From Halopiger aswanensis (lineage in GTDB: Archaea > Halobacteriota > Halobacteria > Halobacteriales > Natrialbaceae), in NCBI RefSeq assembly GCF_003610195.1, contig NZ_RAPO01000005.1:62001-126000 (forward strand): a DNA stretch of 64,000 bases, read 5' to 3'. Shown here piece after piece: positions 51,954 to 61,231 of the stretch; the first letter of the stretch is position 1, and the number at the start of each line of letters is the position of its first letter. A program made the translations under genes and the position numbers. Below the pieces are notes generated by a model. It worked only from the letters and a program-made list of their open reading frames with translations. It made no database searches and had not been told where the DNA came from.

Positions 51954-53036
51954 ATGACGACCGAGCTCAACCTGCGAGGGCAGCCCAATGACGAGTACCG
52001 GACCCGACTTTTTGAGACGTTGACCGATGCAGAAACCGGCGATGTCTTCGCAATCGTCGCCAAGGAGGATATCGATCCATACCTCGTTCGGTATCAGATC
52101 GAACACGATCGCGCCCTCGAGTGGGAGTACGAGCATCCGGACGCAGAACCGCGAGAACTCCGGCTGACGGTGGGAGAGCCGCTCGAGGGTGAGTTTGGAA
52201 CGATCGACGTCCGGGATCTAAAACCCCAGCGTCGTCACGAAGCACTTCTCGAGATTTTCGACACGCTCGAGGCCGGCGAGGGGTTCGTCCTCGTGAACGA
52301 TCACGACCCCAAGCCGCTGTACCACGAACTCCGCTCGATGTACGGGGACGTCGTCGGCTGGGAGTACGCCAGCGAAGGCGACGGCGAATGGCGGGTCGAA
52401 ATCGAAAAGACGGCCGCATCGGAGGCCGACGGAGAGGACGTCGTTACTCGGTACGACGTTCGGAAGATCCCGAAACAGGAGCGCCACCCGACGATCCACC
52501 ACCGGTACGGAATGCTCCCCGACGGCGGAACGATGGAACTGATCGCCCCGCACGAGCCCCGGCCGCTCCGCCAGGAGTTCCGCCAGCAGTACGGCGACAC
52601 GTTCGACTGGGAAATCGTCGACCAGGAACCGGGTCGGTGCCGCGTTCACATCACGAAACGAAGCGACGCCGACGGTGACGCCTCGAGCGGTATCGAAACC
52701 GATGCGAACGACGCGGCGGTCGACGGGGAATCGCTCGAGACGACCGCCGAACTCGACGTTCGAGATCTCCCGCCCGCCCAACGGCACGAACGGATCTTCG
52801 ACGCATACGCCGAGTTGGCGGGTGGCGAGGGATTCGTACTGGTGAACGACCACGACCCGAAGCCGCTGTACCACCAGTTCGAGGCCGAAGCTGGGCCCGA
52901 ATTCCGATGGGAGTATCGCAAGCGAGAGCCGGGCGAGTTCCGGGTGTTAATCGGTAAGGCTGACGCGAGCGGGGCCGAACTCGAGGCAAGTAACCACTCG
53001 AGCAGGGAGGAAACGGGATCCGAAGCCCCGTTCTGA
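51954..53036 (+). CDS. DUF2249 protein with four tandem units
   Basis: A 360-residue protein. Three clear DUF2249 units have NDHDPKPLYHEL (about 112), APHEPRPLRQEF (about 195) and NDHDPKPLYHQF (about 300); the first unit (about 1-80) is degenerate. Each unit begins with a D-V-R motif (IDVRDLKP, YDVRKIPK, LDVRDLPP). DUF2249 belongs to the SirA/TusA-like fold superfamily and is common near denitrification and HemAT genes. ATG 51954 is chosen because the first unit starts there. Confidence 0.85.
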   Translation: MTTELNLRGQPNDEYRTRLFETLTDAETGDVFAIVAKEDIDPYLVRYQIEHDRALEWEYEHPDAEPRELRLTVGEPLEGEFGTIDVRDLKPQRRHEALLEIFDTLEAGEGFVLVNDHDPKPLYHELRSMYGDVVGWEYASEGDGEWRVEIEKTAASEADGEDVVTRYDVRKIPKQERHPTIHHRYGMLPDGGTMELIAPHEPRPLRQEFRQQYGDTFDWEIVDQEPGRCRVHITKRSDADGDASSGIETDANDAAVDGESLETTAELDVRDLPPAQRHERIFDAYAELAGGEGFVLVNDHDPKPLYHQFEAEAGPEFRWEYRKREPGEFRVLIGKADASGAELEASNHSSREETGSEAPF

Positions 53037-53077
53037 CGCTCTTCGCACTCTTCGCCATCACCGCACCAGAGAATGCG

Positions 53078-54553
53078 TCACTCAGTAAGGCTTTGCACTG
53101 TCTGATAAATCTCGTCGATTTTCTCCTCCTGCTCACCATTCGAATCAGAAATGCTTTCGATTTCTTGGGCAACCTCCTCAGTTTGCTCCACTAATTCGTC
53201 GATCATGCTGGCAACTTCTTCGGTTGATGCAGCTTGATCGTCGGTTGCATCCGAGACCTCCTGAATTCCCTCGGACGCTTCTTCGACCGTCTCGACGATA
53301 TCCTGTAGCTTTGCCATCGCGTCTTCGACTCGATCTATTCCTTGCGATACGTTAGTCGTCATCTCGTCGAGACTCTCAACGGTCTCTTCCGTCTCTGCTT
53401 TGATCGCATCGACCGTTTTTTCGATTTGTTTGGCATTGTCTTGCGACTCTTCGGCGAGAGACTTGACTTCGTTCGCGACGACAGCGAATCCATCGCCACT
53501 CTCGTCGGCGTGGGCAGCCTCGATAGAGGCGTTCAAAGCCAATAGATTCGTTTGATCCGCAATATCTGAGATTACTTCGACTACCTCGTCGATTTCGTCA
53601 ACGCGTTCGCGTAATTGGTCAACGTCAGCGGCAACGTCTCGAGTGGACCGATCGACTGTCTCCATCGCGTCGATAGCTCTTGTTGCGGCCTCCTGACCGT
53701 CGCTTGCAAGTTCCTCGGCATTTTGGCTCGTCGCTGCGACGTCGTCCGCAGTTGCTGCGATCTCCTCTACAGTCGCACTCATATTCGAGACTTCTTCGGC
53801 GACGCTAGCGATATTCTCGGTCTGTCTATCGGAGAGTGTATGGATCTCGGCCGATCGTTCTGCAACATTTTCGGCCATCTTTTGACTTTCAGTGACCAGG
53901 TCGTCGACTTCTGAAGCGACTCGTCTCTGTCGATCGAGTTCCTCCTTCAGATTCTCGTTCGCAGCATGAATGTACGTGTCCATCACCACCTGCTGGTCAA
54001 TATTTATGATTTTGAACAGGGCCATCACGTACTCTACCGTCTGGTCGATAAGCTCATCCGGGGTTAGCGCGCCCTCTTCGGTTCGTTCTTTCATTCGCTT
54101 CCCAATTGCGTCGACTAACCCGCCGAAATAGACGCTGTATGCTCCGAGATAGATTTTCGGACCGAGCCCGAGCATATTGTGAATTTGGCCGATCCGTGCA
54201 CGCTGATTGAAGTACTCCTTGTCGTACGAACCGCTCCCGAGATCGGTCAGATATGACGTGTGGGCCTGCTTGAGTTGATCAAACGATTTCGTGGAGCGAT
54301 CGAGAAACACGAGCGCTTCTTCGTGATCGTGAATGTGCCGTTCTAACTCATCCGTCAGCGCCGGCGCCTCGGATTCGATCAGCTCGTCCAATTCGGCGAG
54401 CGCGGCGATATCGTCGCTCGTGAAATCCGTGAAGGATTTTCGCCATCGAATCTCCGAACGATCGATGCCGAGTTCTTTCCTGAGTTCGGACCCGTCGACG
54501 GTCTGTCGTTGTTCGCTAGAGACTCGAACAGATTCGCTTTGAATAGAGTTCAT
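53078..54553 (-). CDS. Globin-coupled aerotaxis transducer (HemAT-like)
   Basis: A 491-residue soluble transducer. The N-terminal globin sensor (about 30-190) carries the proximal His in [20 protein letters not shown]. The C-terminal methyl-accepting signalling domain has the conserved hairpin [21 protein letters not shown] and long heptad repeats on both sides. It has no membrane helix. HemAT of Halobacterium senses oxygen for aerotaxis. ATG 54553 replaces an earlier upstream start. Confidence 0.92.
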   Translation of the reverse strand: MNSIQSESVRVSSEQRQTVDGSELRKELGIDRSEIRWRKSFTDFTSDDIAALAELDELIESEAPALTDELERHIHDHEEALVFLDRSTKSFDQLKQAHTSYLTDLGSGSYDKEYFNQRARIGQIHNMLGLGPKIYLGAYSVYFGGLVDAIGKRMKERTEEGALTPDELIDQTVEYVMALFKIINIDQQVVMDTYIHAANENLKEELDRQRRVASEVDDLVTESQKMAENVAERSAEIHTLSDRQTENIASVAEEVSNMSATVEEIAATADDVAATSQNAEELASDGQEAATRAIDAMETVDRSTRDVAADVDQLRERVDEIDEVVEVISDIADQTNLLALNASIEAAHADESGDGFAVVANEVKSLAEESQDNAKQIEKTVDAIKAETEETVESLDEMTTNVSQGIDRVEDAMAKLQDIVETVEEASEGIQEVSDATDDQAASTEEVASMIDELVEQTEEVAQEIESISDSNGEQEEKIDEIYQTVQSLTE

Positions 54554-54648
54554 ATTCGGGGATAATAGCCAGAGCATGTGAGTCTACTGGCGAATCAATT
54601 CCCGGAAACTGTTTTTACCGCCGACACTACTGGTCGTATCGGAATACG

Positions 54649-54891
54649 TTACGGAACGAGCTGATCCTCTCCGTCGTATATCGTGATTGCATCGACAGGA
54701 CAGACTCGAGCGGCCATTTTCGCTTGCAACTCACTGTCCGTAGGGACCTCTCGAACGTACGTATCTTGTTCTACCTCGTCACTCCCGACGAGCGTCGCTT
54801 TTCCAGCGCCACGATCCTCGACGAATTTCTCCCACTCCGCGACGCAATTGAACATTCCGACGCACGTATCCTGGTTGAATTCAACACGCAT
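54649..54891 (-). CDS. Small ferredoxin (3Fe-4S/4Fe-4S type)
   Basis: An 80-residue protein with Cys10-x5-Cys16 in DTCVGMFNCVAEW and a final Cys-Pro (VCPVDAITIYD). The number and spacing of cysteines are those of P450-type single-cluster ferredoxins that usually bind 3Fe-4S. It stands near HemAT and a peroxiredoxin; the partner is unknown. Confidence 0.85.
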   Translation of the reverse strand: MRVEFNQDTCVGMFNCVAEWEKFVEDRGAGKATLVGSDEVEQDTYVREVPTDSELQAKMAARVCPVDAITIYDGEDQLVP

Positions 54892-54949
54892 TCTAGCTCA
54901 CATCGTTACTGCTGGTGAGGTCACTATTGAAGGTTCGTTGTCGACAGCC

Positions 54950-55426
54950 CTATACTGATTCGACGGCGTCGAGAACCTCGTCGTAGGGTGGCTCGTTCGT
55001 CGGGTCGTCCGCAGTCCACTCGTATTGGATTGTTCCGTCCTCACTAAGGATGAATACTGCTCGGTTAGCAATTCCGTGAAGGCCCAGTTCGGGAATGTCG
55101 GTCTCGAGTTCGTAGGCTTCGATTGCGTTTCTATCCGTGTCGCTGACGAGGTCGAACTCGATTCCGTGTTCGTCGTGGAATGCACTTTGAGCGAACGGCG
55201 AATCGGCGCTGATTCCCAGCACCGTGGCATCGGCGTCGGCGAACTGATCCAGCTTTTCTTGGAGTGCGATCATTTCGTTCGTACATGGCGGCGTGAACGC
55301 ACCCGGGAAGAACGCGAGGACAACCGGTCCGTCTACGAGGTAGTCCTCGAGGTCGAAGTTTTCGGGTAGATTAGCGCCCAACCGCTGAATCGGTGGGCTT
55401 GTCGGTGTGACCACGTTTGACGCCAC
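54950..55426 (-). CDS. Peroxiredoxin
   Basis: A 158-residue protein. The peroxidatic Cys lies in FFPGAFTPPCTNEM, the typical Prx motif PxxxT/SxxC, followed by the strand VLGISADSPFAQSAF. It reduces peroxides with thiol donors (the thioredoxin pair encoded at 29.3-30.7 kb is a possible donor). The gene is 58 bp upstream of the ferredoxin on the same strand. Confidence 0.9.
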   Translation of the reverse strand: MASNVVTPTSPPIQRLGANLPENFDLEDYLVDGPVVLAFFPGAFTPPCTNEMIALQEKLDQFADADATVLGISADSPFAQSAFHDEHGIEFDLVSDTDRNAIEAYELETDIPELGLHGIANRAVFILSEDGTIQYEWTADDPTNEPPYDEVLDAVESV

Positions 55427-55518
55427 TCCGGTGGAGACTCGCTAGTTTAGACTACGCAGGTAGGTGTGATCCACTATCAGGTGAATGTCATCAACCCTCC
55501 ATTTTGACGTCTCGGCCA

Positions 55519-55866
55519 TCAACGAGCCGAGTTACTGATTCCTTCGACGTGGACTTTGGTGACGTGGCCACCGCAGCCGCACTGATCGATGTATTCCCAG
55601 TTGAGTCCGTCGTATTCGTCCTCGAGAGCATCGTAGAGGAACGTCTCGGGATGCCCTAACTCGGCGTGTGTGACGAGATTAACGTGGTTTCCAGCCGTCG
55701 TATGCTCGATCGCGTCGATCGCATCGTGAATCGCGAGTTCGCTGTTAGCGGCGTATTTCGGTTTCTCGAGGTTCGCCGACCAGGAGTTGTCGTGAATTCT
55801 GTCGGTGATCGGCTCTGCTTCCTTCTCATGGTCGTGATTGTGGTCGTGTTCCGTTGGCGAACTCAT
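55519..55866 (-). CDS. CGCGG-family putative radical-SAM-modified RiPP protein
   Basis: A 115-residue protein. It starts with a His/Asp/Glu-rich tail (EHDHNHDHEKE), then DNSWSANLE, a structured middle (HVNLVTHAELGHPETFLYDAL) and ends with Cys96-Gly-Cys98-Gly-Gly in YIDQCGCGGHVTKVHV. I recall this as the CGCGG family, which is annotated as a likely precursor modified by a radical SAM enzyme. No radical SAM gene (CxxxCxxC) is in the window, so it appears as an orphan precursor here. Confidence 0.8.
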   Translation of the reverse strand: MSSPTEHDHNHDHEKEAEPITDRIHDNSWSANLEKPKYAANSELAIHDAIDAIEHTTAGNHVNLVTHAELGHPETFLYDALEDEYDGLNWEYIDQCGCGGHVTKVHVEGISNSAR

Positions 55867-56040
55867 GATCTTTACTTAGCGCGGTAACCGTATACAGATG
55901 CGGGTTGGTCCCGATTGTCGGGAAGACATCTATAGCCTGACCGTAGCCGCGCAGAGAGACCGAGTTACGTGTAATAAGAGTAGCAATGAAGACATTCGGG
56001 TATACGCCCAATTCACTGAGAAACATACCGATCAGTACTG

Positions 56041-56481
56041 ATGAGTGCTACGCGCCAATCTGGGAGGGGTTGTAGCTGCATCCACCCCGAAACATGTATC
56101 GACCGGCATCAAGGTCGGTATCTGATCGCAGTATACCGGTTGACTCGCAGCCACGACGAACGGGTTCGTACGGGAACGGTCAGTGACCGCCTGGAGGTAA
56201 GTCCGGCGAGTGTCACAGAGATGTTCGATCGGCTCGAATCCGAGGGACTTGTTGACTACGAGAAACAGAAAGGGGTCACAGTGACTGCTCGCGGGGAGAA
56301 AGTCGCTCGAGAACTTGTCCGACGGCAACGCGTCGTCCGGGCGTTCTTCGACTCGGAACTGGGAATTACACTCTCTCCGGAGACTGGTTATCGCATTGGT
56401 TTCGTTCTCCCTGACGAGGGAATCGATCGACTTCGGAAGCTCGTCGACGACTCCAGCGGATACACCCGATCCGATGAGTGA
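56041..56481 (+). CDS. DtxR-like regulator with N-terminal Cys motif
   Basis: A 146-residue protein. The N-terminus has CSCIHPETC, unusual for the family, then a winged helix (YLIAVYRLTRSHDERVRTGTVSDRLEVSPASVTEMFDRLE) and a DtxR-type dimerisation helix (VVRAFFDSELGI). The metal-binding Cys/His/Glu ligands of DtxR/MntR are largely missing in the last part. It may sense something with its N-terminal cysteines. A small gene overlaps its 3' end. Confidence 0.8.
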   Translation: MSATRQSGRGCSCIHPETCIDRHQGRYLIAVYRLTRSHDERVRTGTVSDRLEVSPASVTEMFDRLESEGLVDYEKQKGVTVTARGEKVARELVRRQRVVRAFFDSELGITLSPETGYRIGFVLPDEGIDRLRKLVDDSSGYTRSDE

Positions 56482-56692
56482 TGGCAAAGCGTACCTGTTG
56501 ACGGTGCGGGAAGACTGCGAATCGAACGTCGTCTCCACGATCGAGAGATACTACGGTGAACTACTCGACTCGGTGGTCGTTCGCCCGTCGGATATTGACG
56601 GTGTCATCCACATCGACGCCGCCTACGAACTTCCGCAGGAAGCACTCGAGCGGATCGCAGAAATTGAAGACGTTCGTCAACTCGAACGATAG
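56474..56692 (+). CDS. Small protein overlapping the DtxR-like gene; in-frame TAG, reading continues
   Basis: A 72-residue protein from ATG 56474, overlapping the DtxR-like gene by 8 bp. Its TAG stop (56690-56692) is followed in the same frame by 36 more codons (IDVTDPESFAKLSADV...) to TAA 56801-56803, with coding-like codon use. So the ancestral gene was probably 109 codons, and the TAG is a nonsense change or a read-through. Function is unknown. Confidence 0.6.
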   Translation: MSDGKAYLLTVREDCESNVVSTIERYYGELLDSVVVRPSDIDGVIHIDAAYELPQEALERIAEIEDVRQLER

Positions 56693-56803
56693 ATCGACGT
56701 CACCGATCCGGAATCGTTCGCAAAACTGTCTGCGGACGTCAGTACCGAACTTAGTACGGATTCGAATATTGAGATCCAGATCACGGCTCAAGGTAATCGA
56801 TAA

Positions 56804-57069
56804 GCACTGTGTTGACGTACTTCTTGATACGTTCTACTCGGGGACTCTGATGGACTGATACTATTCGAATCAATACCATAGACGTTTGGGCGGGAATTAG
56901 TCTCGGTACTCCACATGACAATCGATCCAGGTCAGTTGCCCGTGTCTTCGGTGAATCGAGCCCGTAGCAAACCATTGTATCCTTGACTGTCCAGCAACCC
57001 CTTATTAGACTACGCCGCGAATCAATTCGCCATTTCACATATCTGAAGCGACGAACTAGAAATCGCAGG
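56804..57069. other. 266-bp gap before the HalOD1-like gene
   Basis: The end of the extended frame from 56474 is followed by AT-richer sequence without a supportable gene. Confidence 0.3.
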
Positions 57070-57300
57070 ATGACTGCTGATGACACACCGAGTATGAGGG
57101 TAGTCGACAAGGTTGCTACCCGTACGGGTGTCGATCCAGAAGAGTTACCGCCGCTTTACGACGCAATCAACCCTGATGTAATTGAGACAGTACTCCAAAC
57201 TGACTCTGCACGGGTCGTTTTCGAATATGCTGGTCATACAATCATAATTACCGAAGAAAGTCAAATTCGCGTAGAATCATCTGAGAAGAGCACCGATTAG
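57070..57300 (+). CDS. HalOD1 output-domain protein
   Basis: A 76-residue protein that matches the haloarchaeal HalOD1 domain: VVDKVATRTGVDPEELPPLYDAINPDVIETVL and a final VVFEYAGHTIIITEESQIRV strand pair. HalOD1 domains are frequent stand-alone partners of haloarchaeal signalling proteins. ATG 57070 is the first that fits the fold. Confidence 0.78.
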   Translation: MTADDTPSMRVVDKVATRTGVDPEELPPLYDAINPDVIETVLQTDSARVVFEYAGHTIIITEESQIRVESSEKSTD

Positions 57301-57474
57301 GATGCATTCTTTACGCAGTGAAACACCGAAACTGGTAGATTTGGTACAGAGTCTCTGAGAGATACGTCTCAGAACGGGGATATTGGAGGAATAGACGGGT
57401 GTACCGAACACCTATGGCGTATCTACGAAGAAGTTGGGTCTACGAAAAACTAGGACGGTTAGACAGTGTGAACG

Positions 57475-57774
57475 CTATGCTTCCACACTTGGAATTTGAG
57501 ACGACTGTGCTTCCATATATTCGAACGCGATCGATTTGGCGTCCTCGAGGTCCTCGACGAGGCCAAGTTCCGCAGGTTCGGTTCCGTTCACTCGAACGAA
57601 GTATCCCCAGCCGCCGAAACTGTTCGGCTCTTGGACGTCGGTGATACGAAGAGTGAGGTTTTGGTCCGTGTGCGTATACGCGATTCGCGTATACTCTCGG
57701 TTCATGATCGGATCGTAGATCGTTCGATCAAATTTCTGTTCCCAGTTACCGGGGAGTGAGTCGTGCTCGGACAT
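57475..57774 (-). CDS. Conserved haloarchaeal protein, unknown
   Basis: A 99-residue protein from ATG 57774, with a beta-rich middle (RIAYTHTDQNLTLRITDV..GWGYFVRVNG) and a short C-terminal helix. No signal peptide. No recognised domain. The 286-bp gap on its left flank (57775-58060) is empty apart from AT-rich promoter sequence. Confidence 0.65.
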   Translation of the reverse strand: MSEHDSLPGNWEQKFDRTIYDPIMNREYTRIAYTHTDQNLTLRITDVQEPNSFGGWGYFVRVNGTEPAELGLVEDLEDAKSIAFEYMEAQSSQIPSVEA

Positions 57775-58060
57775 ATTTCATGGTCGGTCCGGGGGACGAA
57801 TGGGCGTTCTGACGAAGATATTCAGCCAATAGATAAAAGGAACAACCACTGTTCAAAGCGGTAGGATCCGACGGCTATGGACATTGATTTTAGTTTCAGT
57901 TTAAAAATGAGGCGTGGACCATTGCTGACTGAGCGGCAACGGTCCATCTCGGGTACGGATAGAACTACAGGTCGACGGATTCTCCGCCCCTAATCGTGGC
58001 TTCGACTCGAATTTCCATTGCCGCTTTCATGCTCGAAGGCATAACGTAGTCAAGATGCCC

Positions 58061-59650
58061 CTAGGAAAGCGGGATCTCCACCAGAGACATCCCGCCTCCG
58101 AGTGCTTCCTCCAGCGCCACACTGAGCTCGTCTCGAGTGGACGGACGGTAGCTGTCGATCCCGAAACTTTCGGCAAACGTGGTGAAATCGGGGTTAGTCA
58201 GTTCAGTGCCGACGGATGCGCCGGTGTGTGCGCGTTGCTTCTTCGAGATGAGACCGTAATCGTCGTCGGTGAAAACGACGATCGTGAACTCGCAGCCGAG
58301 TCGGGTTGCGGTTTCGATTTCGGCGGCGTTCATTAGGAAGCCGCCGTCGCCGGTCGCGGCGACGACATTGGCGTCGGTCGCGAGGTCGGCGGCGACGCTG
58401 CCCGGAACCGCGATTCCCATCGTCGCCAACCCGTTCGAGATGACGCAGGTGTTGGGCTCGTACGTCGGGAAGCGGCGAGCGATAGCCATCTTATGATTGC
58501 CAACGTCAGAAACGAGAACGTCGTCTGCATCCATTACCTCTCGGAGGAGGGGAAGCACGCCACGAACGGTAAAGGGCGCCTCGGCTGCCGGTGTTCGTTC
58601 AAGGTCGTCGACGATCGCCTCTCGAAGCGGTGCGTACCAGTCTGCGTCGTCCGTGATCTCTATTTCTCGGCACCATTCGGTTATCTCCTCGAGCGTTCGC
58701 CCGATGTTCGCCACGATTTCGACTTCCGGATTGTACGCTTCGGAGACCTCCGCAGGTTCGGTGTCGACGTGAACGAGCGTCGTCTCGGTCAGATCCCACA
58801 CCGCCGGGTCGTGTTCAGCGATATCGAATCCGACGGAAATGACGAGATCTGCCCTGTGAATCGCCTGGAGTGCTTCCCCGTCGGGTCCAGAATCTAACGT
58901 CAGTAGCGACTGTGACATCGCATCGGAGACGGCACCTTTCCCCATGTACGTCGAGACGGCTGGGACATCCGTCTCCTCGACGAATGCTCGAAGCGCCTGT
59001 GCAGCGTGCGTTCTGACTGCCCCGTTGCCCGTGATAACGACTGACCGATCCGCCGCCTCGAGTTCGGATAGCAGTCGGTCGATCGACTCACTATCCGGTG
59101 GGACGGTCCGAACGCGGTCACGCGTCGGAAGCGGGTCGACGGACGTTTCCCTCTCAGCGACGTTCTCTGGTAACTCGAGGTGTGTCGCACCCGGTTTCTC
59201 GTACTCGGCCGTTTTGAAGGCTTTTCGAACTGATTCGTGGACGATATCAGGTTCGTTCAGCTGTGCGTTCCACTTCGTTATCGGCTCGAACATGTCCACG
59301 ACGTCGATCGCCTGGTGACTCTCCTTGTGAAGCCGCTCGAGACCGCCTTGTGCAGTGATCGCAACCAGCGGACTCTTGTCGAGGTGGGCGTCGGCGACGC
59401 CGGTCAACAGGTTCGTCGCCCCCGGTCCAAGCGTCGCGAGACATACGCCGGCCTCGCCTGTCAGTCGCCCGTGAACGTCGGCCATAAACGCCGCTCCTTG
59501 TTCGTGTCGGGTCGGAACGAACGTGATCTCCGACTCCTCGAGAGCGAACAGGAGAGCTTCCATCTCTTCGCCGGGAAGGCCGAAGACGTACTCGACACCT
59601 TCCTGCTCCAGACAGGCAGTAAGGAGCTCTGCTGCGGTTGTTTCACTCAT
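58061..59650 (-). CDS. Thiamine-diphosphate enzyme, acetolactate-synthase-like
   Basis: A 529-residue ThDP enzyme. The catalytic Glu is in PTRHEQGAAFMA. The ThDP/Mg motif starts at GDGGFLMNAAEIETATRL and ends DDDYGLISKKQ, as in catabolic acetolactate synthase (AlsS). No regulatory subunit gene is adjacent. It starts 1 bp after the stop of the aldehyde dehydrogenase, so the two are an operon. The combination may act on a 2-oxo acid and a semialdehyde; the exact pathway is unknown. Confidence 0.88.
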   Translation of the reverse strand: MSETTAAELLTACLEQEGVEYVFGLPGEEMEALLFALEESEITFVPTRHEQGAAFMADVHGRLTGEAGVCLATLGPGATNLLTGVADAHLDKSPLVAITAQGGLERLHKESHQAIDVVDMFEPITKWNAQLNEPDIVHESVRKAFKTAEYEKPGATHLELPENVAERETSVDPLPTRDRVRTVPPDSESIDRLLSELEAADRSVVITGNGAVRTHAAQALRAFVEETDVPAVSTYMGKGAVSDAMSQSLLTLDSGPDGEALQAIHRADLVISVGFDIAEHDPAVWDLTETTLVHVDTEPAEVSEAYNPEVEIVANIGRTLEEITEWCREIEITDDADWYAPLREAIVDDLERTPAAEAPFTVRGVLPLLREVMDADDVLVSDVGNHKMAIARRFPTYEPNTCVISNGLATMGIAVPGSVAADLATDANVVAATGDGGFLMNAAEIETATRLGCEFTIVVFTDDDYGLISKKQRAHTGASVGTELTNPDFTTFAESFGIDSYRPSTRDELSVALEEALGGGMSLVEIPLS

Positions 59651-59651
59651 G

Positions 59652-61013
59652 TCATTCCACCCAGATCGTTTTGCGGTTGACGAATTCCTTGATCCCCGCC
59701 TCGGAGAGTTCGCGGCCGTACCCCGAGTCTTTGATGCCGCCGAACGGAACGCGCGGATCCGACTTCACGAGTTGGTTGATGAAGACACATCCTGCTTCGA
59801 TTTCTCGAGAGAGACGCCGTCCGCGGCGTCTGTCCTCCGTCCAGATACTTGCCCCGAGGCCGAATTCCGTCTCGTTTGCCGTCCGGATCGCCTCGCTCTC
59901 GTCGTCGACTTCGAAGACCGCTGCGACAGGACCGAACGTCTCCTCACTAGCGGCTGGACAGTCGTCGGGGACGTCGACGAGAACCGTCGGCGGATAGTAC
60001 GCGCCGTTGCTTTCAAGCGGTTCACCGCCGGTCACCGTCCGTGCACCTGCTTCGAGACTCGCCGTAACCTGTGCATCGAGTTCCTCGAGGATGGCATCGG
60101 TCGCTAGTGGCCCGACGTCCGTTTCCGGATCGGTCGGATCGCCGACCGTGAGAGATTTGATTTCGTCGACGAACCGCTCGAGGAATTCGTCGTAGACGTT
60201 CGTATGGACGAGGAATCGTTTCGCGGCGATACACGATTGACCGCTGTTGAGCATTCGCGCCGAAGCGCCCGTCTCGGCGGCGGCCTCGACATCCGCATCG
60301 TCGAGTACAATGAACGGATCGCTGCCACCGAGTTCGAGGACGCTCCGTTTGAGTTGCCGTCCCGCCGTCGATGCGACCGCTCGTCCCGCGGGACCGCTTC
60401 CCGTAAGCGTAACACCGCGAACCCGGTCGTCTTCGAGCGCCTCGTCGACGAGATCCGACGTGATCAATAGCGTCTGGAAGGTTCCATCGGGATATCCTGC
60501 CTCCCGAAACACGTTCTCGATGGCACGAGAACAGCCCGGGACGTTCGAGGCGTGTTTTAGCAGCACGGTGTTCCCGGCGGTAAGCGCCGGTGCCGCGAAT
60601 CGAAACACCTGCCAAAAGGGGAAATTCCACGGCATGACGGCGAGTTGTGGACCGAGTGGTTCGTATGCCGTTTTCGCGACGGCGCCGGGCGGACTTGGGT
60701 GTCCATCAGGATTGAGATACGTACTGGCGTGTTCGGCGTAGTGGTCACAGACCCACGCACACTTTTCGATCTCCTCGAGCGCCTGGGAAATCGGTTTCCC
60801 CATTTCACGCGTGATCGTTTCGGCGTACGATCGATCGTTCGTCCGTAGTTCCGTCGCAGCGTCAGCCAATAGTTGCTCCCGTTCGCGAAGCGGACAGTTT
60901 CGCCACCGATCAAATGCGTCGCTCGCGACAGCGAGTGCGTCGTCGACATCGGCGACCGTCTCCGCCTCGTACGTTTCCACACGTTCGCCGGTTGCAGGGT
61001 TGATTACGTCCAT
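59652..61013 (-). CDS. NAD(P)-dependent aldehyde dehydrogenase (succinate-semialdehyde type)
   Basis: A 453-residue enzyme. Motifs: PWNFPFWQVFRFAAPAL, LELGGSDPFIVLDDAD for the catalytic Glu, the nucleophile Cys in NSGQSCIAAKRF, and PFGGIKDSGYGRE near the end. It is closest to the GabD group. It lies directly upstream of the ThDP enzyme. ATG 61013 follows an AT-rich promoter. Confidence 0.9.
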   Translation of the reverse strand: MDVINPATGERVETYEAETVADVDDALAVASDAFDRWRNCPLREREQLLADAATELRTNDRSYAETITREMGKPISQALEEIEKCAWVCDHYAEHASTYLNPDGHPSPPGAVAKTAYEPLGPQLAVMPWNFPFWQVFRFAAPALTAGNTVLLKHASNVPGCSRAIENVFREAGYPDGTFQTLLITSDLVDEALEDDRVRGVTLTGSGPAGRAVASTAGRQLKRSVLELGGSDPFIVLDDADVEAAAETGASARMLNSGQSCIAAKRFLVHTNVYDEFLERFVDEIKSLTVGDPTDPETDVGPLATDAILEELDAQVTASLEAGARTVTGGEPLESNGAYYPPTVLVDVPDDCPAASEETFGPVAAVFEVDDESEAIRTANETEFGLGASIWTEDRRRGRRLSREIEAGCVFINQLVKSDPRVPFGGIKDSGYGRELSEAGIKEFVNRKTIWVE

Positions 61014-61231
61014 CTACTCTTCTGTTCCGCCCACGTGACCGTTAGCAATTCTACGAATATCATCGACAGAACGTATTTATGCAAGGGGGAGAAACCGCCG
61101 TTCGACGGTACTATTTAAGTGTCCGCCGAATATGTCCGTGCCAAGCTATTCTTAGGTACGCCTAAAAGTAAGATACAGAGAGGGACTGATCGCTGCAGAT
61201 ACCGTAGATCAGTTCCGGATAATCCACGATC

